64,000 nt of DNA from Flavobacteriaceae bacterium CP2B (GCA_001683825.1 LXTR01000038.1:248001-312000); one strand, 5' to 3'; shown: positions 26,713-35,602, counted from the stretch's first letter. Program-made: numbers and translations. Notes: generated by a model from the sequence alone, not told the origin.

Positions 26713-26766
26713 TAGACCGTTCGTTTATTTTGCAAATGTATAGTAATAGACCGGTTGTTTCCAAAT
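26713..26766 (-). promoter_or_regulatory. tetR promoter with embedded operators
   Basis: On the minus strand a TACATTTG -7 box (26740-26733) and a TTTG -33 box (26765-26762) are separated by 21 bp. The 18-bp operator lies just downstream (26713-26730). A related TAGACCGGTTGTTT (26747-26760) lies between the two boxes, so a bound repressor would block the polymerase. Confidence 0.55.
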
Positions 26767-26956
26767 CCGGCCATGTTAAATATTTGCAAATACACTGCTT
26801 GTGGGCAATCCGGGATCGTAGCAACGGCCTGCCGCCCCCACTCTTGGATGCTCCTTACTACCGTTTCCAGGAACATGTTCTTTAACGGGACAGACCTTGA
26901 ATCGAGAAAACTTATCCAAGAAGAACTTTGTCTGGGCTATTCGGCTTTTGTTTATT

Positions 26957-27043
26957 TCATTTTGAGTGTAATCCAACTAGCATTCCTCGTTGCAATTGTA
27001 TATCCTCACGCACCTTCCTGTTTAAATTTTGTGCATACTGCTG
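26957..27043 (-). pseudogene. Relic of a tyrosine recombinase 3' end (copy 1)
   Basis: The minus strand reads QQYAQNLNRKVREDIQLQ and then a stop. This matches the final segment of Bacteroidota phage-type integrases, where the catalytic Tyr lies in T-Q-H-Y-A-K-I-L-x-R-K-V. Only this end is recognisable. Two similar relics lie at 27555 and 35603. Confidence 0.6.
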
Positions 27044-27075
27044 GGGATCACGCCGCTCCCTGTGGCGTGATCCCC
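27043..27075. repeat. Perfect 12-bp stem inverted repeat
   Basis: GGGGATCACGCC (27043-27054) and GGCGTGATCCCC (27064-27075) with a 9-nt loop. It abuts integrase relic copy 1. It could be a terminator without T-run or a recombination-related structure. Confidence 0.6.
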
Positions 27076-27554
27076 ATAAAGGGACTGAGTCTCCCCCCGC
27101 CCCCCCTCTTTCAACATCATCATCACACCTATTTTTATTAAAAAAGCTGTCCTAAAGATTGGGGGATCTGCACTACGAACAAGAAATCATTTCCAACAAG
27201 CTTGTTGAACTTTGGATGATTTTTAAAATATTCGTATGCATTAACCACAATGGTGTATTTAGTTCTTCAAATTATATCTAATAAGTGTGTATGATGATTA
27301 ATCCTATATACACTGTACATTTAATAAAAGTATGCATTTTAGGACATAGGTTCCACCAAGCGAAGAAATCCCTTAAAACGGCCGTTTTAAGGGATTGATT
27401 TCAAAATTGATTTATTCTTCTCTTTTGGAGTCCTATTTGCGGTCTCCTTTAGTAGTTCGCAAATGGACCTTTTTTAGGACGCATCTAAAACTAAATCAAT
27501 AGGTGACCAGCCAACGTTTTCAGATATATGAATCTTTACCATAATTTGCGATTT
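27076..27554. other. AT-rich non-coding stretch at the island edge
   Basis: No supported gene. It contains a 30-bp perfect palindrome at 27367-27396 and a short C-rich tract near 27095. Base composition changes to AT-rich around here relative to the left side. Confidence 0.5.
27367..27396. repeat. Perfect 30-bp palindrome
   Basis: The sequence from 27367 to 27396 equals its own reverse complement, centred on CGGCCG, with arms AATCCCTTAAAA and TTTTAAGGGATT. No adjacent coding region explains it. Confidence 0.75.
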
Positions 27555-27618
27555 CTACCTCAACAGCAGCATATCCCCACTCACCTTCCTGTTTAAAATG
27601 TGCGCAACATGTTGGGGA
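27555..27618 (-). pseudogene. Relic of a tyrosine recombinase 3' end (copy 2)
   Basis: The minus strand reads QHVAHILNRKVSGDMLLLR and a stop, clearly derived from Q-H-Y-A-K-I-L-N-R-K-V-S-E-D-M. The catalytic Tyr has become Val. It shares flanking similarity with copy 1 (TGGGGAxxACGC). Confidence 0.65.
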
Positions 27619-27866
27619 ATACGCTGCATCCACAGGGGGAACCTGCAACTAAAAATGCCATGGCAGGCGCTGGTTATTATTTCCCCCGCATATTGTAACT
27701 TTCCAACCAGGGAGTAGAAAGGTTGATTCTCTAGCATTCACCGAAAGGACTACTAGTTTAACGAAACTTTATCAAAGGAAGGTCAAAAACAACCAAAACG
27801 AAGCAATTAATGTACTGGGGTGCACATCATGGTTAAATTTCATACATGACTGGTTTATCAGTTATA

Positions 27867-30755
27867 TCAATCATTAGATAATTCAACTTCCAACAACATA
27901 TCCTCAAGTTTATCCCTTCCAAACCATGTCCCCTTGAGGATAACACCCTCTATTGATTTAGTGTTGGTAATATCCTCGAGTGGATTTTTATCCAATAAAA
28001 CCAAATTTGCATTTTTACCCTCAGAGATAGTTCCCTCGGAAGCCATAACATTTAGGTATCTGGCAGGAACAATTGTGCTCGATCTTAAAATTTCATATGG
28101 TGTCCATCCTATTTCCTGCAGAAATTCGAATTCTTTATGCAACGAAAATCCCGGGACAACCATTCCGAATGTATCGCTCCCCGATAACATGGGCACCTCA
28201 TAATCGGATAATATTTTGGTGAAGGTTTTCATCCATTTAAAATAACTGTTGAAAAAGTCCAAAGGTTCCATACCTAAATCAATTTTATCTGTTCCCACAA
28301 CAAAGTTCGCCCGGTAATGATTTTCATCCGACAACCAATACGCAGCATCCTTTTCTGGCAGATACTTGGCCAAACCATTTGCTTTTAATTCAGTGAACTT
28401 TGCTGCATCAAGATATTGGGTGATCATTTCAAAAATTACCAAGGTGGGGGCCACATAAATACCGCTATCCTTGATTTGTTTGGCTACAGCATTTATAAAA
28501 TCCAAATCATTATTTAAATATTTAAAATCTTCGGACGTATTAAAAATATAGATAAACTCCTCTACGTGTTCAATGGATTTCATCCGCAGTGAATACTCCA
28601 ATGGCAAATTATGTTGTGCATGTCCGATAACGGGAATATTGAACCTTTGAGCTTCTTCCAACAACTTTAGATAGACTTCTTTGGCAATTTCCCTTCCGTC
28701 ACCAATTTTAATAAAATCGTAACCTTTGTCCTTATGCTGCTGTACTACTTTTACGGCGTCTTCAACAGTTTGCAACTTATCGGCTTGCAAATACGGTCCT
28801 GTGGTGTAATAATTTGGACCGATCAATTGGCCGTTATTGATTTTGTCCCTAATTGCGATATGGTCCTGCCCCTCATATTCGCCCATATTCCGTGCGGTGG
28901 TAATTCCATTAGCTATCAACAGTTTAAAATCCGTTGCTATGTTCCTATCATTGTTTCTCCAATGATAATGCATCTCGGAAAGTCCCGGTATCAAATATTT
29001 ATCCGTACCATCAATCCGCAAATCAACAGGAACTTTAGCGTCCATTGTATCTGTTGAATGGATGTTCACTATTTTACCATTTTCAATCAATACATCCTGA
29101 TGTTCAAGAACAATCTCCTCGTTCATTGGTATCACATTGGCATTTTCAATTATTATGACCTTTCCCGAATCCTTGTTCAACCATAGATTCCTTAAATGTA
29201 ACTTGGAAGGTTCCGGGTCATCTACCGATGTAATGGACCTATCTTGAATATTTAGACCTACCTTATCCAGATAATCCTGATAGTTTATTGGTTGAGAGCC
29301 TACCACATGTTTTTGTATAAATGACCCAATTGCTGGATAGGTCATCTCGGTGATATCTTCAATCAGTTTATCGTCCGTGAACGGGTTGTTTTTGCCGTAT
29401 TTTTCAGATAATTCCCGTATCAACGACAATAAACTTCTTTTCCCATGGCTCTCTTCCCGCATCAGGATATCCAAACACATGGCCATCAGGGCTCCCTTTC
29501 GATATACATTGGGGTAGTTGACTTTAAGTTTATCAGTTAGGATGTTCTCACTCATGGTAGTGAAACTCAAAGTATCATTGAACCTTTGCGAGTCTTTAAT
29601 CTTATAGGCCATTTCACCATAAAAAACCTCCTCCGAAACAAGGTGTTGATCAACTTTGAAAAGTTTGGAAAAATATTCGGTAACCCCCTCGTACAACCAT
29701 AGATGTTTTGAAAATGTCGGGTTATTGTAATCAAAATAATGAATGTTCTCAGAATGGATAGTCATGGGAGTTACGACATGAAAAAACTCGTGTGCCATCA
29801 TGTCGAACATGATGTCATAAAGCTTTGTTTCTTCCCAATATTCAGGCATTACAATTACTGTGGACGTATTGTGTTCCAATCCGCCAAATCCTTTTGGAGA
29901 ATCCTCCTTCTCATCTGACAAGTACACTATAATGCTGTAGTTTTTGGCAACTTCGAAATCCCCGAGATAGGCTACCTGGGCCCTTAACATTTGCAGCAAA
30001 TTCTTTTTGATGTTGTAGGCTGCATAAATCTTGTTGGGAGAATAAACACCGAGTTCAAAGTTTATATTTCCTACTTTAAACTTTTCGATTTCCAGATCCC
30101 CGAACATCATAGGATTGTCCGTAAGGTCAAAATAGCGCGGGGCGATATATTTTAAGGTTGCCTTTTTTCCATCAGCGGAGAGCTCTTTGGTTGCATGCTG
30201 TAAGGCTGAGGTATTTTTAAATTCAACGGGGGTTGTAATGTCCAATTCGTACGGACTGTTTTTAAGCGAATCAAAATAACCCACAAAACCATGGAGATTT
30301 AAAACATAATTACCCGGTTCAATGTTGGTGCCGGACGGTGAAAGCGGAATATTTGGAGCGTCCGATCTTTCAATATCAAAAGTGTCATTTACCCAATAAT
30401 GAATCTTATCCAGGTCTTGTGCGTTGGGGATTTCCCAGGAATTGGCATCTTTTTGTAATGCCAACAATTCGTTGCCATCGTAATCAAATGCCTTAAATTG
30501 TTCAATAAATCTACCATAGTCACCAATAGCATAAGTTCCCTGAATAACCTTGGGTAACCGATAAGTAACCAAATCGGCATCTAGGCTATCGGGGTCAACA
30601 GTAACAGGGACTTTATCATTTACGACCATGGTCAAATCTATGGAGGCCACTATTTTGGGGCCTACATTTTCTTGCCCACTTGCTCGAAAAGTGCCCAATG
30701 TCCAGATGACAAATAGGGCAACGATGGGGGGAATTACGTTTTTCATTTTGTTCAA
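27867..30755 (-). CDS. Exported fusion: M61-type metallopeptidase plus amidohydrolase
   Basis: 962 residues with an N-terminal export signal (hydrophobic to about residue 27). Residues ~30-520 follow the M61 glycyl-aminopeptidase plan: a beta-rich N-domain, then zinc motif HEFFH (His322, Glu323, His326) and the third ligand Glu356 in LYEGVTEYFS. The PDZ domain that normally follows M61 is missing. Residues ~545-960 are instead an amidohydrolase of the imidazolonepropionase/prolidase-like group: metal-binding H-x-H (His596, His598 in EMHYHW), GHAQHNLP, SIEHVEEF, and LSGSDTFG with the final Asp. Both active sites look intact, which suggests sequential hydrolysis of one peptide-like substrate (inference). 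It is last in a minus-strand run and lies in AT-rich DNA. Confidence 0.82.
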   Translation of the reverse strand: MNKMKNVIPPIVALFVIWTLGTFRASGQENVGPKIVASIDLTMVVNDKVPVTVDPDSLDADLVTYRLPKVIQGTYAIGDYGRFIEQFKAFDYDGNELLALQKDANSWEIPNAQDLDKIHYWVNDTFDIERSDAPNIPLSPSGTNIEPGNYVLNLHGFVGYFDSLKNSPYELDITTPVEFKNTSALQHATKELSADGKKATLKYIAPRYFDLTDNPMMFGDLEIEKFKVGNINFELGVYSPNKIYAAYNIKKNLLQMLRAQVAYLGDFEVAKNYSIIVYLSDEKEDSPKGFGGLEHNTSTVIVMPEYWEETKLYDIMFDMMAHEFFHVVTPMTIHSENIHYFDYNNPTFSKHLWLYEGVTEYFSKLFKVDQHLVSEEVFYGEMAYKIKDSQRFNDTLSFTTMSENILTDKLKVNYPNVYRKGALMAMCLDILMREESHGKRSLLSLIRELSEKYGKNNPFTDDKLIEDITEMTYPAIGSFIQKHVVGSQPINYQDYLDKVGLNIQDRSITSVDDPEPSKLHLRNLWLNKDSGKVIIIENANVIPMNEEIVLEHQDVLIENGKIVNIHSTDTMDAKVPVDLRIDGTDKYLIPGLSEMHYHWRNNDRNIATDFKLLIANGITTARNMGEYEGQDHIAIRDKINNGQLIGPNYYTTGPYLQADKLQTVEDAVKVVQQHKDKGYDFIKIGDGREIAKEVYLKLLEEAQRFNIPVIGHAQHNLPLEYSLRMKSIEHVEEFIYIFNTSEDFKYLNNDLDFINAVAKQIKDSGIYVAPTLVIFEMITQYLDAAKFTELKANGLAKYLPEKDAAYWLSDENHYRANFVVGTDKIDLGMEPLDFFNSYFKWMKTFTKILSDYEVPMLSGSDTFGMVVPGFSLHKEFEFLQEIGWTPYEILRSSTIVPARYLNVMASEGTISEGKNANLVLLDKNPLEDITNTKSIEGVILKGTWFGRDKLEDMLLEVELSND

Positions 30756-30899
30756 CTATTATTGATCGACCATGGTTCATTTAACCCATGACTCAAAAGG
30801 GAAGGGAATACAAAACCCTGAAGTATCCGCCTTCCCCAAAAACCACACATATTCGGATTTTAACGAGTGTAAACTACATATCCGACAAATCGGATGCCT

Positions 30900-31358
30900 T
30901 TAAACCGTTTCTTTTACTTGATAATTTCCAGGAACAAACCTGAAGGTTTTCATCAAGCGGGTCCACGTATTGATTTGGGAAATCGCCAGTGTTAAATAGC
31001 AAATCTCTTCCTTGTTAAAATGGGGAGTCAATGCATCAAATGTCGCTTCGGGCAAAGGATCTCGGCTCAACTTGGTAAGCGCATCGGCCAGGTTAAGTGC
31101 CGCTTCTTCTTTTTCGGTGAAATATGGGGTCTCTTTCCATACGCACAATGAAGAAAGTCTTAAATCGGTCTCTCCAAGGTGTTTCAGTTCCTTGTGGTGC
31201 ATATCCACACAATAGGCGCAACCGTTTTTTTGGGCAACCCGTAATCTTATCAATTCCAATAGCTTAATTCCTAAAGAGGATTGGTTAATAAAATTTTCGG
31301 TCGTCATTAAATTTTCGAACATTCCTTTTGGAATATCTTGATAGGAAATTCGTGCCAT
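30900..31358 (-). CDS. AhpD-like / carboxymuconolactone decarboxylase family protein
   Basis: 152 residues of the all-helical AhpD-like fold. The redox pair is C-x-x-C at Cys47 and Cys50 in NGCAYCVDMHHKEL, with the nearby His54 and upstream Glu35 that form the proton relay in AhpD. Such proteins reduce hydroperoxides, or reduce an adaptor disulfide, and often accompany oxidoreductases. It is 71 bp downstream of the metallo-beta-lactamase-fold gene and shares its direction and low GC. The 144-bp gap to the peptidase fusion gene leaves room for a separate promoter. Confidence 0.88.
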   Translation of the reverse strand: MARISYQDIPKGMFENLMTTENFINQSSLGIKLLELIRLRVAQKNGCAYCVDMHHKELKHLGETDLRLSSLCVWKETPYFTEKEEAALNLADALTKLSRDPLPEATFDALTPHFNKEEICYLTLAISQINTWTRLMKTFRFVPGNYQVKETV

Positions 31359-31429
31359 AATATTTGTTTTTGATGTTATACTTATTGTTATTCCTTAACT
31401 GTTTTATACTTAGCTGGGCAATTAGATTC

Positions 31430-32260
31430 TTACCAATGTATTACTTCCTTATTTTTCATTCTTTCGGGAATCAATGGGTCATGTGAAGGCAAATAAATAG
31501 TTGGGTTTTCCCTCGAAAATGCCAGAATGTTTTCAAGGGTCTGAATACTTTCTTTGGTACCGATGCCATCGGGTAACTTATTCAGTAGGTTTTCTTGGGT
31601 GTAAGAGGTGTCTCCTGCCAAAAAATAATATACCTCATCCATTTCTACAATGACAGAAATGTGATTGGCTACATGCCCCGGAGTGGCAACGATTATTACT
31701 TTACCGTCCTTGGTAACGGACAAACTCCTATCGAATGATGAATAAGGTGATTCCGGTAAATCAATGAGTGTTGGTTGAAGCCATTTGGGCCATCTATGGG
31801 GTAAATAACCTGCCAAGATACCTTTCAGCCCCGAAGCTTTTTTATACTCATTCCTTTCAATAAGGATATCAGCATTGGGGAAATGATGTAACCCTCCGGC
31901 ATGGTCTGTATGCAGATGCGTTAATACCACCTTATCGACATCCTTTTTAGGATCAATTCCCATTTTCAACAATTGTGGGCCAATTTCATCTTCCGGCTTT
32001 ACATCAAAATCAACGGCCAAAGCGTAATACGGATGCCCCTTTGGAAGGTATCCTTTTAAACTTGTTTTATAGGTTTCACCTGTATCCACCACTATGATTC
32101 CTTCTTCATGTTCAATCACCCATGCATAAATCGGAACCCAATCAGCCCATTTTTTACTGAACAATACTTTGGCCATTGGAGGGATGATTCCTTTGGCCCT
32201 GCTTATTTGGCTTTCTTTGATTCTAACTTTCCCTGTTTGTATTCTCTCTATTTTCATCAC
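31430..32260 (-). CDS. Metallo-beta-lactamase-fold hydrolase, N-acyl-homoserine-lactonase-like
   Basis: 276 residues. The dinuclear zinc motif VVLTHLHTDHAGGL is complete. The next ligands are the His of ATPGHVANH and the Asp in FLAGDTSYT, with the final His in YLPSHDPLIPERM. Overall length and order fit the lactonase clade (AiiA/AttM-like) that opens lactone rings, but other esters are possible. No secretion signal is seen. It lies 48 bp after the flavoprotein gene in the same direction. A flavoprotein that makes a lactone by Baeyer-Villiger oxidation followed by a lactonase would be a sensible pair (inference). Confidence 0.8.
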   Translation of the reverse strand: MMKIERIQTGKVRIKESQISRAKGIIPPMAKVLFSKKWADWVPIYAWVIEHEEGIIVVDTGETYKTSLKGYLPKGHPYYALAVDFDVKPEDEIGPQLLKMGIDPKKDVDKVVLTHLHTDHAGGLHHFPNADILIERNEYKKASGLKGILAGYLPHRWPKWLQPTLIDLPESPYSSFDRSLSVTKDGKVIIVATPGHVANHISVIVEMDEVYYFLAGDTSYTQENLLNKLPDGIGTKESIQTLENILAFSRENPTIYLPSHDPLIPERMKNKEVIHW

Positions 32261-32308
32261 CTATATCTTTATACTTCCAATACCACAGCCCATAACCTTG
32301 GACATTTT

Positions 32309-33643
32309 CTAAGCCCCACAACTGGTGTCGCAATTGGTCTCTTTATTTACCGTTTCAATCAACCCAGAGCTACACACCCCAGTTGCTGGAAGATGTAACT
32401 CCACATCTTTGGCGCTTTCATGATCCCCGTTTATATGGGCAACAATCGACCTTACCTGTTCGTATCCTGTAGCCATTAAAAAAGTGGGAGCCCTACCATA
32501 ACTTTTCATGCCCACTATGTAAAAGTCCTTTTCTACTTGCCTTAATTCTGCCTCACCATGGGGTCGGACAGTTCCACAACTATGAATATTGGGGTCGATT
32601 AATTCTGTTAATGCCGGAACGCATTCCAAAAAGGAATCGGCGTCAAATCGAATTTCCCTTAGAAAGCCAAAATCAGGTCGTGTCCCGGTACAGCTGATTA
32701 TTTCATCAATCCCACCTAATAAGAATAGATTGTCCTGTTTGGTTCCCCTAATATGCAATCCATCGATTGTTTTTCGTATTTCATTGATGTGAACAGGGGT
32801 ATGAACTTCCACATTGCTATCATTGACCAGCTTTTCTATAGCGATACCCAAAGCTCCCCTGGATTTAAATTCATCGGCCTCTTGACCACCGTAAACGTCT
32901 TCGACACGTTCTTTTCTCAGGACCCAATGAATCTTTGTATTTGGAAATTCTTTGGAAATCCCGTTCAGAGCCAATATAGACCCAATGGCCGAATGTCCTC
33001 CCCCAACAACCAAGGTGGATTTGTTGGCGAATGTTTCCAGGGCCTTGCCTTTGATGTCGGGCATTCCATAATGAATGTATTTGCGATTCTCAAGTTCACC
33101 AATGGCAAATATCCCTCCAGAACCGACCGGGTTTGGATTATGCCATGTACCTGAAGCATCTATTACCGCTCTTGCTGAATACGATTTAAATTGACCATTT
33201 TCTGTTACCTGAATGGAAAAAGGCAATTTTTCCCTACCAGGGGTTTTTGTTTTATCCAATCCTGTTCTGCCTATGGCCAAAACTTTGGAGTTTAAATGGA
33301 TGTTCTCTTTTATTCCGTCTAACTCTGCCAGCGGTTTTAAATACTTATGGACGATTCCATTTCCATTGGGTACAAGTTCTTTGTTCGGAATTTCTACCAT
33401 TGCGGCTCTTAATAGCTTTTCGGCCACTTTGTCGATATTATATTCCCAGGGAGAAAATAGATTCACATGTCCCCATGAAAGGATATTGGCCCCGACTTCC
33501 TTTGCAGATTCGAAGAGTACAAAGTTTTGGCCATTATTTTTTAAATGTGCGGCTGCCGCAAGACCAACGGGACCACCCCCAATTATAGCTATGGGCAGTT
33601 TGTGGCGCTGGGCTTCATTCATATTACGATTTAGCGCATTCAT
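32309..33643 (-). CDS. FAD/NAD(P)-dependent flavoprotein, ArsO-like monooxygenase family
   Basis: 444 residues. FAD-binding IIGGGPVGLAAAAHL near residue 20 and NADP-binding VVGGGHSAIGSILAL near 225 give the two-dinucleotide plan of flavin monooxygenases. WGHVNLFSPWEYNID, DASGTWHNPNP, DPNIHSCGTVRPHGEAEL, FYIVGMKSYGRAPTFLMATGYEQVRS and LPATGVCSS match, from memory, a family often placed in actinobacterial arsenic operons. No other arsenic gene is present here. The C-terminal NCDTSCGA adds a Cys pair. It is preceded by a GTAC-N16-GTAC site that also occurs before tetR. The substrate is unknown. Confidence 0.75.
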   Translation of the reverse strand: MNALNRNMNEAQRHKLPIAIIGGGPVGLAAAAHLKNNGQNFVLFESAKEVGANILSWGHVNLFSPWEYNIDKVAEKLLRAAMVEIPNKELVPNGNGIVHKYLKPLAELDGIKENIHLNSKVLAIGRTGLDKTKTPGREKLPFSIQVTENGQFKSYSARAVIDASGTWHNPNPVGSGGIFAIGELENRKYIHYGMPDIKGKALETFANKSTLVVGGGHSAIGSILALNGISKEFPNTKIHWVLRKERVEDVYGGQEADEFKSRGALGIAIEKLVNDSNVEVHTPVHINEIRKTIDGLHIRGTKQDNLFLLGGIDEIISCTGTRPDFGFLREIRFDADSFLECVPALTELIDPNIHSCGTVRPHGEAELRQVEKDFYIVGMKSYGRAPTFLMATGYEQVRSIVAHINGDHESAKDVELHLPATGVCSSGLIETVNKETNCDTSCGA

Positions 33644-33657
33644 TTTAATTATATTTA

Positions 33658-33683
33658 TGTACTATATTGGTTTTTTAAGTACT
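33658..33683 (-). promoter_or_regulatory. Operator candidate before the flavoprotein gene
   Basis: GTAC (33659-33662) and GTAC (33679-33682) are separated by 16 bp, extended to TGTACTATA...AAGTACT. The same layout with the same spacing lies before the TetR gene at 34276-34303. Confidence 0.6.
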
Positions 33684-33700
33684 ATTACTGAAAAAAAAAT

Positions 33701-34270
33701 TTAGCCCACCATGATACCATAAAGAAAAACATCCGTTACCTCAGTATAAATGTCTTGGCTGTTCATGTTCAATAGATCAATGTAACTATTTGTTAAGGGC
33801 AACTCCATAAGATTAAAATAGATTGCGATAATTACATCCAGGTTTACATCACGTTTGATAACACCTTCATCAATTCCGATTTGAAATAATCTTCTATAAT
33901 ACTTGTTGATTCGCTCTATTCTGTTCTTTTGATATTCATCCCAAATATCCGGTGTGTTTATTTCTAAATCTTTTAAAAATTCCTCACTAACATTCAACAA
34001 TAAATTTCTGGTGAAATATGAGATGGCGTCCAGTTTCCCTTTAAAGTCATTTTCATCATCATTTAAAATCTCCTCGAGTTTAGCGTTTATTTCATTGTTC
34101 ACACTCTCCATAACGGCCTTTACCAATTCTTCTTTAGAAGAAAAGTGATTGTACAAACTGCTCTTGCTTGTCCTAAGTTCCTTCACTAAGCTATCCATGG
34201 AAACCTTATAGAATCCATATTTAAGAAACTTTTGTTTTGCAACATGCAACACCCTGGTTCGAACATTCAT
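33701..34270 (-). CDS. TetR/AcrR-family repressor of the island cluster
   Basis: 189 residues. The helix-turn-helix spans residues ~5-50 with YGFYKVSMDSLVKELRTSKSSLYNHFSSKEELV, the TetR pattern. The C-terminal ligand-binding part is helical and not related by eye to the NemR-like protein at 26.1 kb. It is 57 bp upstream of the flavoprotein gene, same direction. Matching GTAC-N16-GTAC elements before both genes suggest self-repression plus control of the downstream genes. It is low in GC like the rest of the island. Confidence 0.9.
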   Translation of the reverse strand: MNVRTRVLHVAKQKFLKYGFYKVSMDSLVKELRTSKSSLYNHFSSKEELVKAVMESVNNEINAKLEEILNDDENDFKGKLDAISYFTRNLLLNVSEEFLKDLEINTPDIWDEYQKNRIERINKYYRRLFQIGIDEGVIKRDVNLDVIIAIYFNLMELPLTNSYIDLLNMNSQDIYTEVTDVFLYGIMVG

Positions 34271-34275
34271 ACCTA

Positions 34276-34303
34276 TTGTACTTTTTTAGTTCTTATAGTA
34301 CAA
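34276..34303 (-). promoter_or_regulatory. Operator candidate before the TetR gene
   Basis: TTGTAC (34276-34281) and GTACAA (34298-34303) form a 6-bp inverted repeat with 16 bp between the arms. It begins 5 bp upstream of the TetR start codon. Confidence 0.6.
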
Positions 34304-34480
34304 AGATATAAAAATATTTTAAATTATTGAAAATAAACGTATTAATATTGGATTTAAAACCGGGATTCTACTTCTTGGAGATTTTAACCATGGAACAATC
34401 TACCGAAACACTATAAAATCGAAACAGGGACCCTACGCAAAGTTTAAGGGTAAGGATTTGGGACAATAACATTGAGCCTA

Positions 34481-35497
34481 TTATTCTGCTTTGTTTCTAT
34501 TAAGAATACTTATAATCAGATTCTTCACTATTTTCATTTCCTCAGGATTACTTGCTGCAACAAATAGTGTAATGCTCGCCAACGCCTCATTGCTTATTAT
34601 GGGCATTCCACTTTTATTTGTCAGCATGCTATTCTTTTCCAAAAACAAGAGAAAACATGCAGCTGCGATTCTCTTGTTGCCGTCTGTAAATGCATGGTTC
34701 TAAGTAATCAAATACAGCAAGGCAGCACCCTTTTCCTCTATACTAGTATAAAAGTCCCGATCTCCAAATCCTTTTGAGATTTGGGTAATGGCACTTTCAA
34801 AACTTTTATCTTTCTCCAGCCCAAAGACATCAGAGTTAAACTCTTCCTTCATTTGGTCTATGAGTAATTGATATTCTTCTTTGGACGGATATTTTGTTTT
34901 TATCTTGGTAAGCCCAGTCGAATCGAGTCTTTCGTGATCATAGTCATCCAATAGTGTAAGACCTTTAGCAAACTGATCAAGCCATTCGAGTTTCTGTTCT
35001 TGTGTTTTATCTTCTATTGCTCTGCTTAGTATTCGGATTCCGGATCGAAGCACCTGAACTTCCTGATTCAATTGTTCCAACCTTTTTTGATTGATAGAAT
35101 ATCCTTGTATCAAGTATTCCTTCAGTTTACTGGTAGCCCATTTTCTAAACTCTATACCGACTTTAGACTTAACACGATAGCCTACAGAAATAATTACATC
35201 TAAATTATAAGCGGATAATTTTCGTTCTACTTGCCTGGTACCTTCTGTTTGAACTTGGCGGAATTCCCGCCAAGTTGATTCTTTATCCAATTCCCCTTCC
35301 TCATAAATATTCTTGATATGTTCGCCAATTGTCCTCCTTGCCTTTCCGAACAAATCCATTATCTGCTGATCAGTTGCCCAAACCGTGTCATGCTCACTAT
35401 CCAAAATAACTTGAAACTCCATTCCTCCCTGAGAAGGTTTGAAAGTTACCATCTGGGTCATCTCTATACTCTGAATTCCCAACTCCTTTTTAGACAT
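34481..35497 (-). pseudogene. RhuM-type protein with Fic-like C-terminus, interrupted by an amber codon
   Basis: The first 265 codons (35497-34703) encode a RhuM/Bro-like DNA-binding region: VWATDQQIMDLFGKARRTIGEHIKNIYEEGEL and VISVGYRVKSKVGIEFRKWATSKLKEYLIQGY. A TAG at 34700-34702 stops it right after EEKGAALLYLIT. The same frame continues for 72 codons with NHAFTDGNKRIAAACFLLFLE, a Fic/Doc-type H-x-F-x-D-G-N-K-R motif, and ends in TAA at 34481. Relatives carry Lys where the TAG lies, one base change from AAG. Either it is a recent pseudogene, or the first 265 residues are made alone. RhuM-Fic genes are typical island cargo. Confidence 0.8.
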
Positions 35498-35602
35498 TAA
35501 ATTCTCTGATTATGGATTCAAGACTAATGTAGTTATTAAAAAATAATCTCTCAATTACTCAATCGAATGAGATAGCCAGAATTGTGCTCACCAAATTTGA
35601 TA

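Noticed and set aside
26755-27141. Open frame of 128 codons right of the tetR gene
   Set aside because: It overlaps the tetR promoter and the integrase relic on the other strand, and its composition is unlike a protein.
34491-34703. Small plus-strand open frame of 70 codons
   Set aside because: It lies exactly opposite the Fic-like tail of the RhuM pseudogene and is its shadow.
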